Source: Viscum album (Eukaryota; Streptophyta; Magnoliopsida; Santalales; Viscaceae). Taken from it: 64,000 nt of DNA. Where the stretch lies: assembly GCA_963277665.1 (NCBI GenBank), contig OY728131.1:1396268688-1396332687 (forward strand). Direction: 5' to 3'. A program made the translations under genes and the position numbers. Below, in pieces: positions 25,481-36,499 of this stretch (position 1 is the stretch's first letter; every line of letters begins with the position of its first letter). The notes beneath the pieces were generated by a model. It searched no databases, was not told the DNA's origin, and saw nothing but the letters and a program-made list of their open reading frames with translations.

Positions 25481-26272
25481 ATGGATTCAATTTCAGAACG
25501 ACTTCAATGTATATCCAGAAGACCAAGGGTGTATGTATTATCATACAATTGTTATATAATTAATGTTTATATATTCATTAAAAATGACCATGATAAAGAT
25601 AGTACCATGAAAAATAGTGGAGTTAAACTTTTGGATGAGGTGATGCATGTTTCTTATACTAAGGATTGAAATCCAATTTACCTGAATATTTCATACTTTG
25701 GCATCATCAAACAAATATGGGAGTTGGATTATAAAGCATTCCATATGTCGATTTTTTAATTCATGTGGGTTTATAATATGGGTGATGTTAAAATAGACGA
25801 ATTGGGATTCATGAAAGTTTATTTCAGTAAGGAATGGTACAAAGATGAACTATTTATAATGAAATCACAAGAAGTTCATGTATTTTATGTAATAGAACCC
25901 ACAAACCAAAAGTGTTCAATTGTTCTATTAACGAAAAAATCCACTATAGGGTTAGATGAAAATTCATGCAAGGATGACCATTTCATTGGGACATCACAAT
26001 CAATTCACATCGATCCAAATGTAGGTGACATTTTCTTTGTAATAGGAGACCACAATTAAGTGATTTTTATCATTAATAGGGCAGTCAAATCCCTATATCC
26101 TTTAAAAAAAGATAGTTCAATAATCATGTTACAATTTTGTAATATATATCGTGTTACATCATGTTATTATCCATTTACTATTGCATTTATGTACTCTAAA
26201 TTAAATGTTAAACCACTTTTCAAGATAATGACTTCTATACGTGGTGGTGCTCCCAATCCAGAGGACAAATAG
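25481..26272 (+). pseudogene. DUF4216 region of the CACTA transposase ORF
   Basis: Two good open frames, 25,481-25,669 and 25,763-26,059, cover most of the domain. The first shows RPRVYVLSYNCYIINVYIF and MKNSGVKL, matching the family pattern SYN.Y.INGY.F....K..NSGV. The second shows GDVKIDELGFMKVYFSKEWY and ELFIMKSQEVHVFYVIEP, matching the VDELGFT.VN......DPFVLASQA..VFYV.DP end. It lies directly after DUF4218, as in other plant CACTA elements. The best-preserved part of this element. Confidence 0.85.
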
Positions 26273-26279
26273 GTCTCTC

Positions 26280-27790
26280 AACCTGTTGTTTCTCATAGTT
26301 CATAGGAGTGAACTTCTACACATTCTTGTGCTCCCATTCTAGAGGAACAACAGGTTTCTCAACTTACTTTTGGTCTTAGTGTAGAGGAACACCAACCATA
26401 TACACATAAATATTCCACCTCTCTAGAGAAACATATTGATGATGATGATTCCTGGGAAATGGTAGGTGATTAAGTACTAGCATCGCAAAAAATGAGCATC
26501 ATAGTATGATGGGGTTAGAAAAAATTATTAAGGTGAAATTCAAAGGTATCAGATACATGGTTGGAAAAAATGCATAGGGTCAGTATGATAACCTCAATAA
26601 GTCCATGTTCAATAGTTATATTAGAATCGTCACACGGTAGCACATTCTAACTAAAGTACATTAATGAGACCATGTTTTTACCGGGATTATGACACTGATG
26701 TGGGAAATATTACGGTATCATTATGATATAATTTTTTTATTTTAATATAAAAATAAAAAAATAAATATTAACTTTCTCTTCACTATCCATTACAGAGTGC
26801 ATTTATAGAAGATGACTCAGATAAAAAAAATTATTAATGCCTTCCAGAAGGATTTATGGATTATTTCACACAATCCTAATAGTACATCATCTTAAAGATT
26901 TGTAAGGGAAAATAAACCCCAACCCACCACTTATATATGCACACTTGATAACCCAAGAAGTGTAGGATTCATTTACTAACTGTCGTGCGAATATGCCTTT
27001 TCAGGTACATTGTGACCAGTAATACATTTTTTTATGATAGGAATATTCATCACTTGGAGTTACAATTTTTTGTATATGAAATGACAAGTGAGTGCTGAAA
27101 ATAATTAACAGCATACAAAACTAGAATAACCCTACTATAAAGAAAGGATGGGGCACGCTTCACATGAAAAAAAATTGGTATGTATTTTAAATATACCATA
27201 ATAATTTTATGTGACATGAGACAATACCATAATTATGTTACTCTATTTATATACAGATTGATGAATCAAAATCCAATGTGATATCTATCCCAAGCCATGT
27301 GTGGTGGAAGGAGGCATGTGTAAATAAATATGGGATACTAATAGTTGAAAAAACACAAAATTTTTGGAAAACATGTGTAAGAATTGCATAATAAATAAAA
27401 TTTTCCCTTACATTTATATTACTTAACAGTGATCACTAATTTTCCAGTATTTTCTATCGAACATTGTCATAGGAATCACTATCACCTATACTAGATGAAC
27501 ACATACCATCAGTGACATTGAACCGACCAGAACAGTATGGATACATCAAAGGTGCGGGTATTGGGGTGTCACCCAAAACATATTTTGAAAAAAACAAGTG
27601 GATGATCAAAGTGACTTAATAAAACATATGAGAAAAATAATATCTACTCTTGAAAGAAAATTATAATTGTAGAGAGAGATAATGGAAACATTAGAGAGTG
27701 AGGGAAAAGGAGAAGAATCAACGAAAGAACAACCACCGCATGAGGATCCCACCCACCCTATTAGCTATGAGGCTAGACATTCCCCTCTAA
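26280..27790 (+). pseudogene. Plant Ptta/En/Spm (Transposase_24-like) ORF remnant
   Basis: Recognisable pieces: a YMVGKNA..QYDNL read near 26,555 (family P.G.NA..F), a KLE.PYYKERMGHASHEKK read near 27,120-27,175 (family AK....HT.G.KSFA), and NRPEQYGYIKGAGIGVSPKT at 27,517-27,576 (family GPE..GRVRG.G.G.TPS). A coiled-coil-like MRKIISTLERKL follows at 27,630. This second CACTA product usually binds DNA near the element ends. The same block occurs inverted at 33,620-33,655. Introns are likely, so exon limits are uncertain. Confidence 0.65.
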
Positions 27791-27879
27791 GAGATGTCTT
27801 ACCATAGGTAATCAATGTTCAGATACATGTTTTTGTAAAATGTGAAATAGATAGACACTGATACATTTCTTATACTAAT

Positions 27880-28180
27880 ATTAAATAGGATGATAATTAT
27901 TGTGAGTTAAATCTAGAAACACCCACCCATTTCCTTGTGTCCAGTGATATGGTGTTAAATTTTCAAAACGACATACTAAACACCAGACCACTTCTAATAG
28001 GGAATATGCGAGTGTTGATTAGTGTATCCAATGAGCCAATAGTCAAGATACATATACAAATTCAAGAGGATGATAGTAATACGGTTGAAAAAACTATTTG
28101 AACATTCATCACATGGCCATCAAATTTTGTAAAAAACATGTTAACCAAGAGGTATTCATTTCCAAGTTACTTTTCAAGAT
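27880..28180 (+). pseudogene. DUF8039-like segment of the CACTA second ORF
   Basis: The frame at 27,890-28,130 reads ...NYCELNLETPTHFLVSSDMV, then GNMRVLISVSNEPIVKIHIQ and, after one stop, TFITWPSNFVKNMLTKR. This follows the order of the plant segment with C.L......VA.G.V, NVRVSVD......IP.P and FVAWP, which commonly lies upstream of a C48 peptidase in such transposons. The family name is assigned from memory of that arrangement. One internal stop is seen at about 28,100. Confidence 0.55.
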
Positions 28181-28659
28181 AAACAATTAACAATTAATGA
28201 AAAGGGTATGAACCGATGAATGTTACTAGAAATATAAAAATAGAATAGGATGACATAAAATACCAACTCAAAACCATCTAAAGGATCAACCAACTAAATA
28301 AAAAGATCTTCCAAATGCACAATTACCCACCAGTTATATATAACCATTTACTACCATTCAAGGCTCATGTGGATCGAAATTAAAAAGTTGGTCATAATCA
28401 CATAGTTGATTTTGAAGAAAATATATATAGACATAAATTTAATGGCCTCATTGGTGTTGATAGTGAAACTTAAATCCTCAACTATGTCAAGGAAGGTGGC
28501 TTAGTTTTAAATATATATATGTGGTATGTTCTCATGATTTCATGTCCCAAAATCTGATATACAATGTTAATTATGAATATATACATGTCATATTTATAGT
28601 AGGTGTATATATGAAAATAATATGAAGGTATTTTTTTATAATATAAAGATTAGACTTGT

Positions 28660-29490
28660 TAGTCCCCATGTTAACTCAACAGAACAAGATAATATAGAAA
28701 AAACAAAAAACTATGAAATAGTTGCAGGTCTACTCAAATCCTTTGAATGAAAAATTTCAGATGATAGAATCTATTTATTACCAATGATGCAGGGGTAAGA
28801 ATCTATAATTATTCATATCAAAATTATTTTCATTTCATTCATTACTTATTCATTTTTGTGTTTTTAGGCTGCATTGGATTCTCATTGTGGTAAACATGGA
28901 TACACTAAAGATTTATTTTTTGGATTCAATGAATAGATATCCAATAAACCCATCCACACATGATGGTTTTTTTATTTTTAATACACTACATCCAACTTTT
29001 TAGAAATAAACATCATGTTATAGAATTTATATTATATTTTACGGAGGATTCTATTATGATGCGTTGAAGTATCAATATCATGAAAAAAAGAATGAGGCTA
29101 GGTGATAAGGACATGAAAGAAGAGAAGTACTATTACTGGATAAGTATCAGGGTGTATATAATAATATTTCACTATCCAAAGACATATCAAAATAAATTTT
29201 TTATTCTACTCAATGTTTCTACAATGTCTAAAACAATACAATTGAAATGATTGTGGTTATTATATTTGTAAATTTATGTGAGATATCATATTCTATGAAA
29301 AAATAGCATCCACAAAGAGGTATTTTCTAAGATAATTACTATTTAATATAAAATAATTATAATCCTTTGTGTATTTGTATTTTTATAGTACAACAATGAT
29401 TGTCTAAAAATCATATTCAAAAGAGGATAGAAATGTGTTCAGAAACGAATGGGCATCATACATATGGAATAATGTAAAAAATTGCATGTA
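28660..29490 (+). pseudogene. C48 (Ulp1/SENP-like) cysteine peptidase domain carried by the CACTA element
   Basis: After a DRIYLLPMMQG read near 28,760-28,793, an apparent intron is followed at 28,869 by LHWILIVVNMDTLKIYFLDS, the Ulp1 pattern HW.L.V......V.W.DS with the catalytic His and Asp. A further exon at 29,248-29,285 reads Q-3-residues-NDCGYYICKFM, the pattern Q....DCGYYV.KFM with the oxyanion Gln and the nucleophile Cys. A last exon near 29,440-29,485 reads FRNEWASYIWN. Ulp1 family members remove SUMO-like proteins. All four key residues can be read, but stops (one between the Gln and Cys, one after CKFM) break the frame. Confidence 0.75.
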
Positions 29491-29855
29491 TATGTGAATT
29501 CCATATACATGTTATGATTTTATAATGTTAATATCACCTTCTAACATTATTATGATCATATTACCCTTATATAGTAATTGATATCTCGATTTTTTACACA
29601 TAATGAACATTTAAGAACACCCTTTCTTGTGTTTCAAATCCTTAAGTTATTAATAATAGTTTTTGAAATAATTTCTAGGAAGGTTTCTACTAATGAATAA
29701 TTTAATGAGAGAATCTTATGATCTAGTTCTTTATGTTTTAATTTTTCTAAAGGAACTAAAACTAAACCATTCTAGCATGGATCATTATGTTATATAAATA
29801 ATATTAATCTACTAGGATTTTATATCTATGTATGAAATTTCTAGGTTAATATAGT
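29491..29855 (+). repeat. Probable 3' end of an LTR preceding the primer site
   Basis: This AT-rich stretch ends exactly before a perfect primer binding site at 29,856, the position of an LTR end. I could not find a partner LTR, so its start is undefined; it may reach only part of the way back to 29,491. Confidence 0.35.
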
Positions 29856-29867
29856 TGGTATCAGAGC
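29856..29867 (+). other. tRNA-iMet primer binding site, perfect 12-base match
   Basis: TGGTATCAGAGC is the complement of the 3' end of plant initiator-Met tRNA and the most common primer site of plant LTR retrotransposons. It is the only perfect copy I see in the window. It marks an LTR retrotransposon whose leader apparently contains the 181-bp repeats that follow. Confidence 0.75.
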
Positions 29868-29904
29868 AACTGGCCTACTCAAAATTAATCAATAATAACA
29901 AGTT

Positions 29905-30345
29905 ACTTTTATCACTCAAAGGGTTTCTTTTTATTTAAAATTTTCATTAAATTTAGTAAAAAAACATGTGAAAAAACTAAAAAATGAGAAAACAAATTTG
30001 ATTTGTTTTGATATGTTAGGTCTAAAGATCCCTGGGTAATTTGTGACATGTATGAATCAAACTCACCTCCATCTGATGCAAAAATGTGGTAGGTATGAAT
30101 TTAAGTGTGTAATTTTTTAATAAATTGACATTAAATTGAGATAAAAGAACAAGTGACATACTCAACAAAGAAAATGGATTTGGATTGTTTTGATATTTAG
30201 GACAACGATCCATGATTCATTTTTGATGTGTAGGAAGCAACCACACCTCCATTCGATGCACAGTGTGAACAGTATGACTAAAAGTCTCTATTATAAATTT
30301 AATATTGACATTTTAGATCAAAACATATCTGTCACTAAAAACCAA
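29905..30345. repeat. 181-bp tandem repeats, short cluster of about 3 units
   Basis: The anchor word (T)TGACATT-like following an AAAATT stretch occurs at 29,943, 30,127 and 30,307, spacings 184 and 180. Each unit repeats the series: TTTTTATTTAAAA, a GAGAAAA...TTGATTGTTTTGATAT block, a CATGTRGGAATCA-type block and a CCATTCGATGCA block. The last unit carries a variant TTAGATCAAAACATATCTGTCAC that recurs in the last unit of the main array at 33,034. Confidence 0.8.
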
Positions 30346-30394
30346 GCAAGTGGCAATTGAAGAGGACTACTTAAGATCATCATCATAGAAGGTC

Positions 30395-30975
30395 AATAAC
30401 ACTACTATGGATTTTGATGGATTTATTAAGAACAATTGGAGGCCATGACATAGGAAGGATTACTCTAACCTACCTATCCTTCCTGGGACAAGATATGAAA
30501 GTAAGGGTGAACTGCCTCTGAAGGCTGCTGGTACTATAGGTATCATCCCACCAAGAAATTGAAATGGTTCTGACAAGAATTTGGTTACCGACACCTCTAG
30601 TGTCAAGGTGTCTTCAGGATGTGAGAATGTTTCCAGTGCCACTCCCTTGAGTGGTGGTAAGGTGAGGATGGATCCTGGGCAGCGTGGGACAATATCCATT
30701 TCTGACACTCAATGACTGATATTCATAGTACTGGAGCACAGGGATATATTTATGAACATGGATGAAGAAATGGTAGATAAATTTTTTGATACTAAATCAT
30801 TGATGAAGATGGTATAATCGCTTTGTGTTACCACTACTAAGGAGCAAGGTGAGTGGATTGATAAGAAGACCCACATCTTTCTTAGAAGCTTCATCATGGG
30901 GAATATTAACATGGAATAATATAAGAAATCATGGGACAACTTGGCACTTCAATATGAAGGAAACTTAAAGGTCTA
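30395..30975 (+). pseudogene. Gag-like fragment between the two repeat clusters
   Basis: Starting at an ATG near 30,408 the frame reads a MDFDG...NW-type opening like the start of a copia gag, and 30,745-30,965 reads DEEMVDKFFDTKSLMKMV, then ITTKEQGEW-like and SWDNLALQYEGNLKV segments in one frame with two stops. The local base composition is clearly less AT-rich than the flanking repeats. The link to gag rests on position (540 bases after a primer site) more than on sequence, so this is tentative. Confidence 0.35.
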
Positions 30976-31119
30976 TTTTTAATTGTAGAAAATTTTATTC
31001 CCTTGATATTGTTTAGAGATATTGATTCCAATTGGCTCAAACTGTTTTTCAACAAATTTTTAGTTTGTTTTGGTGTTTATAGTAGTAATTTTGAGGGTTA
31101 TCACTTTCAAACATAAAAT

Positions 31120-33100
31120 ATTTTCATAATAAAAAATCTATGTGGGATGGATGGTATGAAGTATTCTCACATCAAACTGATGCACGATGTCCCTGGTATG
31201 ACTCAAAATGCTTATTTTCTATTTAAAATGACATTTTCTTAAAAAATAGATGTGACATACTGAAAAATAAACAAAAATATTTTGATTATTTTTATAATCT
31301 AGAAAAATTATATATAAGTCATTTTTTATTTCTAATAATCATCCTCAAATCAATACGACGAATGGTGTAACCATTATAACACAAAGTGTCTTTTTTTAAA
31401 TGACATCAATTTAAGTAAAAACAATAAGTGACATATTGAGAACTGATAAAATGCATTTAGATTGTTTTTAATCTCTAGGAAAATGATATTTATGTAATTT
31501 ATGATGTTTAAGAATTTTACTCACCACAATATGACACATAGTGTGGCTGGTTTGACTCTAATTGTGTCTTTTTATTTAAAATTGACATTAATTTATGTAA
31601 AAAAGAACAATTGACATAGTGAAAACTGAGAAAACTCATTCAGATTGTTTTGATACTTTATTAAAATTATAAATGAGTCATTTTTTACATGTTGGAATCA
31701 TCTACACCTCAATATGATTCATGGTATGACCCATATAATACAAAGTGACTCTTTTTATTTAAAATTGACATTAATTCAAGTAAAAACAAAAACTAACATA
31801 CTAAAAACTATGAAAATGCATTTTGATTGTTTTGATATTTTAGGATAATGATCTATTAGTCATTTTTAACATTTATGAATATTTTTACCTTAATACAATG
31901 CATGGTGTGTTCAGTACAACTCAATGTGTCTCTTTTTATTTAAAATTGACATTAATTTAAGTAAAAACAACAAGTGACATACTGAAGACCAAGAAAACCC
32001 ATTAAGATTATTTTTATATTTTAATAAAAAGATAAATTATTCATTTTTGATTTGTATGGATGAGACTCACCTCAATACAAAGTATAATGTGGATGGTATA
32101 ACTCAAGGTTTCTCTTTTTATTTAAAATTGTCATTAATTTAGTTAAAAAACAACTGAAACACTAAAAACCGAGAAAACGCATTGGGATTTTTTTGAAATT
32201 TTAATAAAATAATATATTAGACACTTTTTCATGTACGGATCATATATACCTCAATAAATAACATGGTGAGTCCATTGTAACTTAAATTGTCTACTTTTAT
32301 TTAAAATTGACATTAATTTAAGTAAAAACAACTAGTGAAAAACAGAAAACTAAGAAAACCCATTCAGATTGTTTTGATACTTTATAACAATGATACATGA
32401 GTCATTTTTGAGGTGTAAGAGTCACCTTAACCTAAATCTTATTTATAGTGTGACCGGTACGACTTAAAGTGTCTCTTTTTATTTAAAATAGACATTAATT
32501 TAATTAAAAACTACAAATGGCATACAAAACACTGAGAAAACACATGCGTATTGTTTTTATATATTTGAAAAAAAAATCTATTTGTCATTTTTGAAGTGTA
32601 AGGATCATCCTCAACCTAATACGATGCACATTTTGGCCAGTATAACTCAAACCATATTTTTTAATTAAAATTAACATTAATTTAAGTAAAAACAACAAAT
32701 GACATATTGAAAACCAAAAAAAATATTTGTATTATTTTTATATTTTAGGAGAATGATCAATTAGTCATTTGTGACATGTAGGAATCAGTCACACCTTAAT
32801 GCGATGCATGGTGTGCCCGGTATAACTCAAAGTGTCTCTTTTTATTTAAAATTGGCATTAAATTAATTAAAAACATAAAGTGACACACTAAAAACCAAGA
32901 AAACACATTTGGATTGTTTTGATACTTTAAAAAAAATCCATGAGTCATTTATGACATGTAGGAGTCACTATCACCACATTCCTATTCACTATGTGACCGG
33001 TATGACTAGAATTGTCAGTTATCGGTTTATAATTAACATCTTAGTTCAAAATATGTCACTCATTGAAAACCAAGAAAACACACTCCTAGATAATTCCTAG
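31120..33100. repeat. 181-bp tandem repeat array, about 11 units
   Basis: The anchor TGACATT and its variants lie at 31,229, 31,401, 31,583, 31,766, 31,947, 32,129, 32,308, 32,490, 32,672, 32,853 and 33,034. Spacings are 172, 182, 183, 181, 182, 179, 182, 182, 181 and 181. Each unit repeats GTGTCTCTTTTTATTTAAAA, then TTAATTTAAGTAAAAACAA, a GACATACTGAAAACC block, GATTGTTTTGATAT, a TCATTTTTGACATGTAGGAA block and GATGCATGGTGTG. Units differ by many point changes, so the array is old. It is non-coding in all frames. Confidence 0.9.
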
Positions 33101-33310
33101 CGCGTTGGGTTGGAACAAGTATCTTGGTGGATTAAGTGGAACTAGTATCTGGGTGATTGGCTCATGAGAAATGTGATTACCCACACTCAAATGAACAATT
33201 ATAAATTATTTGTTGTGTAGAATATCACATTGTATATTGTACACTACACCCCTTGCATTAAAGTGTTGGTTGGGTGCTAATAGATATAAATCAAAATATT
33301 TTTCTTTTTT
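33101..33310. other. Junction stretch, no feature
   Basis: Non-repetitive DNA between the last 181-bp unit and the inverted CACTA copy. Slightly G-richer (TCTTGGTGGATTAAGTGGAA). Nothing recognised. Confidence 0.5.
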
Positions 33311-33539
33311 ATAATATTAGTATAATTAGCCAATCATTTCCTTTAATATTCACATTTTATAGATGAATTTATGATTAAATTGACAACCTCTTATAAGGTG
33401 TCACTTTGAGTGGAATTGATTCCCATAATGCTAGTGGGGGTGGGGGGATCTTTATATAATTGATGTTTTCATATTTTTTCATATCTTTGATTTCTTCTCA
33501 TAACATTTTCTAACTCTAACTACTAATTAATTGTTTTTA

Positions 33540-34620
33540 TAGAGAATCTAATCATGCTTGAATCTCCTATATTTTATTATATTTATCCCCATGTTCATTT
33601 CATTTTTTCAAAACCTATTTGGGGTGACACCCCAAAACCCGCACCTATAATGCATCCATACTATTATGGTCAATTCAAGGACTCATATAATATCCATTTA
33701 TTATGTACAGTCTATGATGATTCTTTTTTCAAAATTAGATAAAAATATATTGAAATAATTATTCATTGTTATGAAATATATATTTTACGGAAAAAAAATT
33801 ATAATTTCATTCTTACACATGTTTGAAACACCTTTTTTGTGTTTTCATCTATTATTATCTCATTTTGATTTACATGATCCACCTTCCATAGTGCATGGAA
33901 TGGGATGAAAGTGTTTATATTTTCATTAATCAATATTTATAAAAAAAATAACATAATTATGTTGTTGTTGAATGTTACAGAAAATTATTATTGTATTATT
34001 TAAATACATTCCATTTTTTCAAGTGAAGTTCACCCCATCCTTGCATTATGTTAGGGGTATGTTAGTTTTTCTACATATTTTATATTTTCATCAATCATTT
34101 TCTATTTCATAAATTAATAATTATTAATCAATCTAACTAATAAAAGTATTTTCATGAAATTTATTATCAACCACAATATACCTTATAATTTGTCCCCTCA
34201 TGATGACCGATATATTTATTCCATGTTTCTTTTATTATAAGGTGTGTACGCATCAGTGGTGGGTGTAGATTTATTTTTTACCATCAGAATATTGTAGAGG
34301 ACACATCATAAGAATTCTATTAATTACTCTATGATATTTTATATATATCTCTAATAAAAATTTCATTCAATATCCATCTACTATAAATTCACTTTTCAAG
34401 GGATAATGAAGACTAAATAAACATTTCATTATTTTTTTTAGAAAAATATATAAAGTGTATCATAATGTGATCCTAATATCGTCATGTATTAGTTTTTATG
34501 TTTGTGAACAAAATTGTGAAATTAATCTACATAAATGGTCATGTTCATTTGAGTGGTGAGACTAATGTTACTACTGAACATGGCCATGTTGGGGTTAACA
34601 GGCAGGCTACATGCATTCCA
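33540..34620 (-). pseudogene. Transposase_24-like ORF remnant, inverted copy
   Basis: On the - strand, 33,655-33,620 reads a GAGFGVTPN-type block preceded by a Y..MDA tract, equivalent to GYIKGAGIGVSPKT of the + strand copy. At DNA level the 30-base core, GGTGCGGG then TTTGGGGTGTCACCC, is nearly identical between the copies. The rest is too decayed to read. A + strand frame at 33,554-33,742 is the shadow of this region. Confidence 0.55.
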
Positions 34621-35069
34621 TCCGACCTTGAATTTGATGATTTGATTTTATCCTTTAAAATTTTTGTATTCAATATCATGCTATAATGATACAATTTTTT
34701 CTAAAACATAGTTTTTTCACATTCAAAAATTTCCTCATCTTAAATATTATGAATATGTTGTTCCTTAATATTGGTAGGACTGACAAGTGGAGAAGATTAT
34801 TGTTCCACTGCACTGGGAGAATTAGCATGTTGAGAAACCTATTTTTACTCAATAATGGGAGAATAAACATTTGTATAAGTCATTATCTACATAAGTGATT
34901 GAATATTTAATTTTGATTATGTAAACACAATATTAAATAGATAATGATATTAGGCGATGAAATTTATATTACAAAAACAAATAACGAAATTTTTGAACTA
35001 TATTTTTTCTTAAATGTTGAAGGGATTTGGCCCCAATATAGAGTATCCAAATCCACTAATTATGGACAC

Positions 35070-35640
35070 TATTGATATAAAAGACCTTATATACATTGTG
35101 ACCATCCCAAAATTATTGTGATGATCCGATGAAATGTTCACCCTCAGTGGAATTGACATATGAACCTTCAGTAGTTTTGGTCAATAATGGAAAAATTGAT
35201 CACTTTCATTTTACAAAATCTGAAAACTAAAATACTTATACTTCTTGTGATTCAATTATAAATTGTTCTTCTTTTTACCAATTCTTATTGAAATACACTT
35301 TCACAAATATCAGTTCATATAATTTAACTACATTGCTATTATGATCCAAATTTAATTCAAAAATTATCACTTTGAGAATTGTATAATCTAACTCTCATAT
35401 TTTTTTGATGATGCCAACGTATGAAATATTTTCATAAATTGTTTTTCTATCCTTTTATGTATATATAATCATTACTTCAGTCCTATGTTAAACTCTAATA
35501 TTTTTCATGGTACTGTATTTATCATTTTCATTTGAAATCATTAATTACATTACCATTATAAGATAATACATGAAAACTTTTTCATCTAGATAGCTATATA
35601 AGATCATCAAAAATATAATCTAGATTTTCAGTTGACTCCT
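35070..35640 (-). pseudogene. DUF4216 region, inverted copy
   Basis: Placed by collinearity. The reverse complement of about 35,610-35,660 (GGTTTCAAGACCATATTTTT then AAGGAGTCAACTGAAAA) matches the + strand copy at 25,441-25,480, directly upstream of its DUF4216. The coding part itself is heavily decayed and I can read no long frame. Confidence 0.45.
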
Positions 35641-35689
35641 TAAAAATATGGTCTTGAAACCATCACATAATCTATTTATTATGTGAATT

Positions 35690-36470
35690 TTTTATCCAAC
35701 TTTTAGTCATTTGTGGATTCAAATTCATAAAAATTTCATTTTTGGTTTCAATATATGGTTTAACCTCTAAACTATTATGTAAAACATAAAGGTGATCTAG
35801 TTATCACTCTATAATATTTTTTGTAAGAATAGCTATTCCAAAAATTCCTTTACCCACAAGACATAAGGTGTGATGAGATTTCAGTTGACCAATTAGTTCT
35901 AGATTGGATAGGTTTTCCATACATAATTAAATGCCTTCCTCAGCAAAATATCTCTCTACAATTAAACCATCAGGATGACTTAGAATATTTATATACCCTT
36001 TCAAAACATTCATTTACCATTCAATGTGGTACTTCCCTCTATAATATACATTACAACATAGTATAATATATCGAACCAAGTGAACTATCAATTTATACAT
36101 CATGTCATAGAATGTTGATGGGAATCTCATCTTCATTTGACATAACATGATAGAAATTTTCTTTTCCTTGTTCACAGTTTCAATGCGTCTCTAATTTTTT
36201 TCATATAGCTTTTAAAAACAAACAAAGTTTGGTTAATATATGGTATTCATTCTTCATAAAATTTCAATGCAAAACTACAAGCATTATATCTTGTATAAAA
36301 GCATTACTATCATGTGATTTCATAACCTTTAACTTTAAACAAGTCATTGACATGATATTCATGGCATTTTCTGAATACCTCTATGGAATATATACATCAT
36401 TCAAGACGTTAGAAAACTAATATCTCTATTTCTTGGAAATATTGTAAGAAACATGAGGATGAAATGTTTG
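35690..36470 (-). pseudogene. DUF4218 region, inverted copy
   Basis: The reverse complement at 35,890-35,845 contains CTGAAATCTCATCACACC followed by CTTGTGGGTAAAGGAAT, matching 25,220-25,262 of the + strand copy. It encodes a LKSHHT-type read like PKSHHTGRLV. The block sits in the mirrored position, downstream of TNP2 in reading direction. Stops interrupt all frames. Confidence 0.6.
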
Positions 36471-36499
36471 TTATTAACCCTTTAATATAACCAACACTT

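Larger units (their letters stand above)
22940..29490 (+). mobile_element. CACTA (En/Spm) transposon, + strand copy
   Basis: A collinear series of domains found together only in plant CACTA elements: transposase-associated domain, TNP2 transposase, DUF4218, DUF4216, then a second unit with a plant Ptta/En/Spm-type (Transposase_24-like) region, a DUF8039-like segment and a C48 peptidase. I could not find the CACTA terminal repeats or target duplications, so the ends are unknown. Every domain carries stops. A second, inverted copy lies at 33,310-38,190. Confidence 0.75.

Noticed and set aside
31229..33034. Assignment of the 181-bp repeat as the centromeric satellite
   Set aside because: Only the period suggests it. 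Copy number here is low, the units are diverged, and the species is unknown.
29905..33100. CRISPR-like array
   Set aside because: Units are 181 bases and continuous with no short repeat/unique spacer alternation. The DNA is a plant genome.
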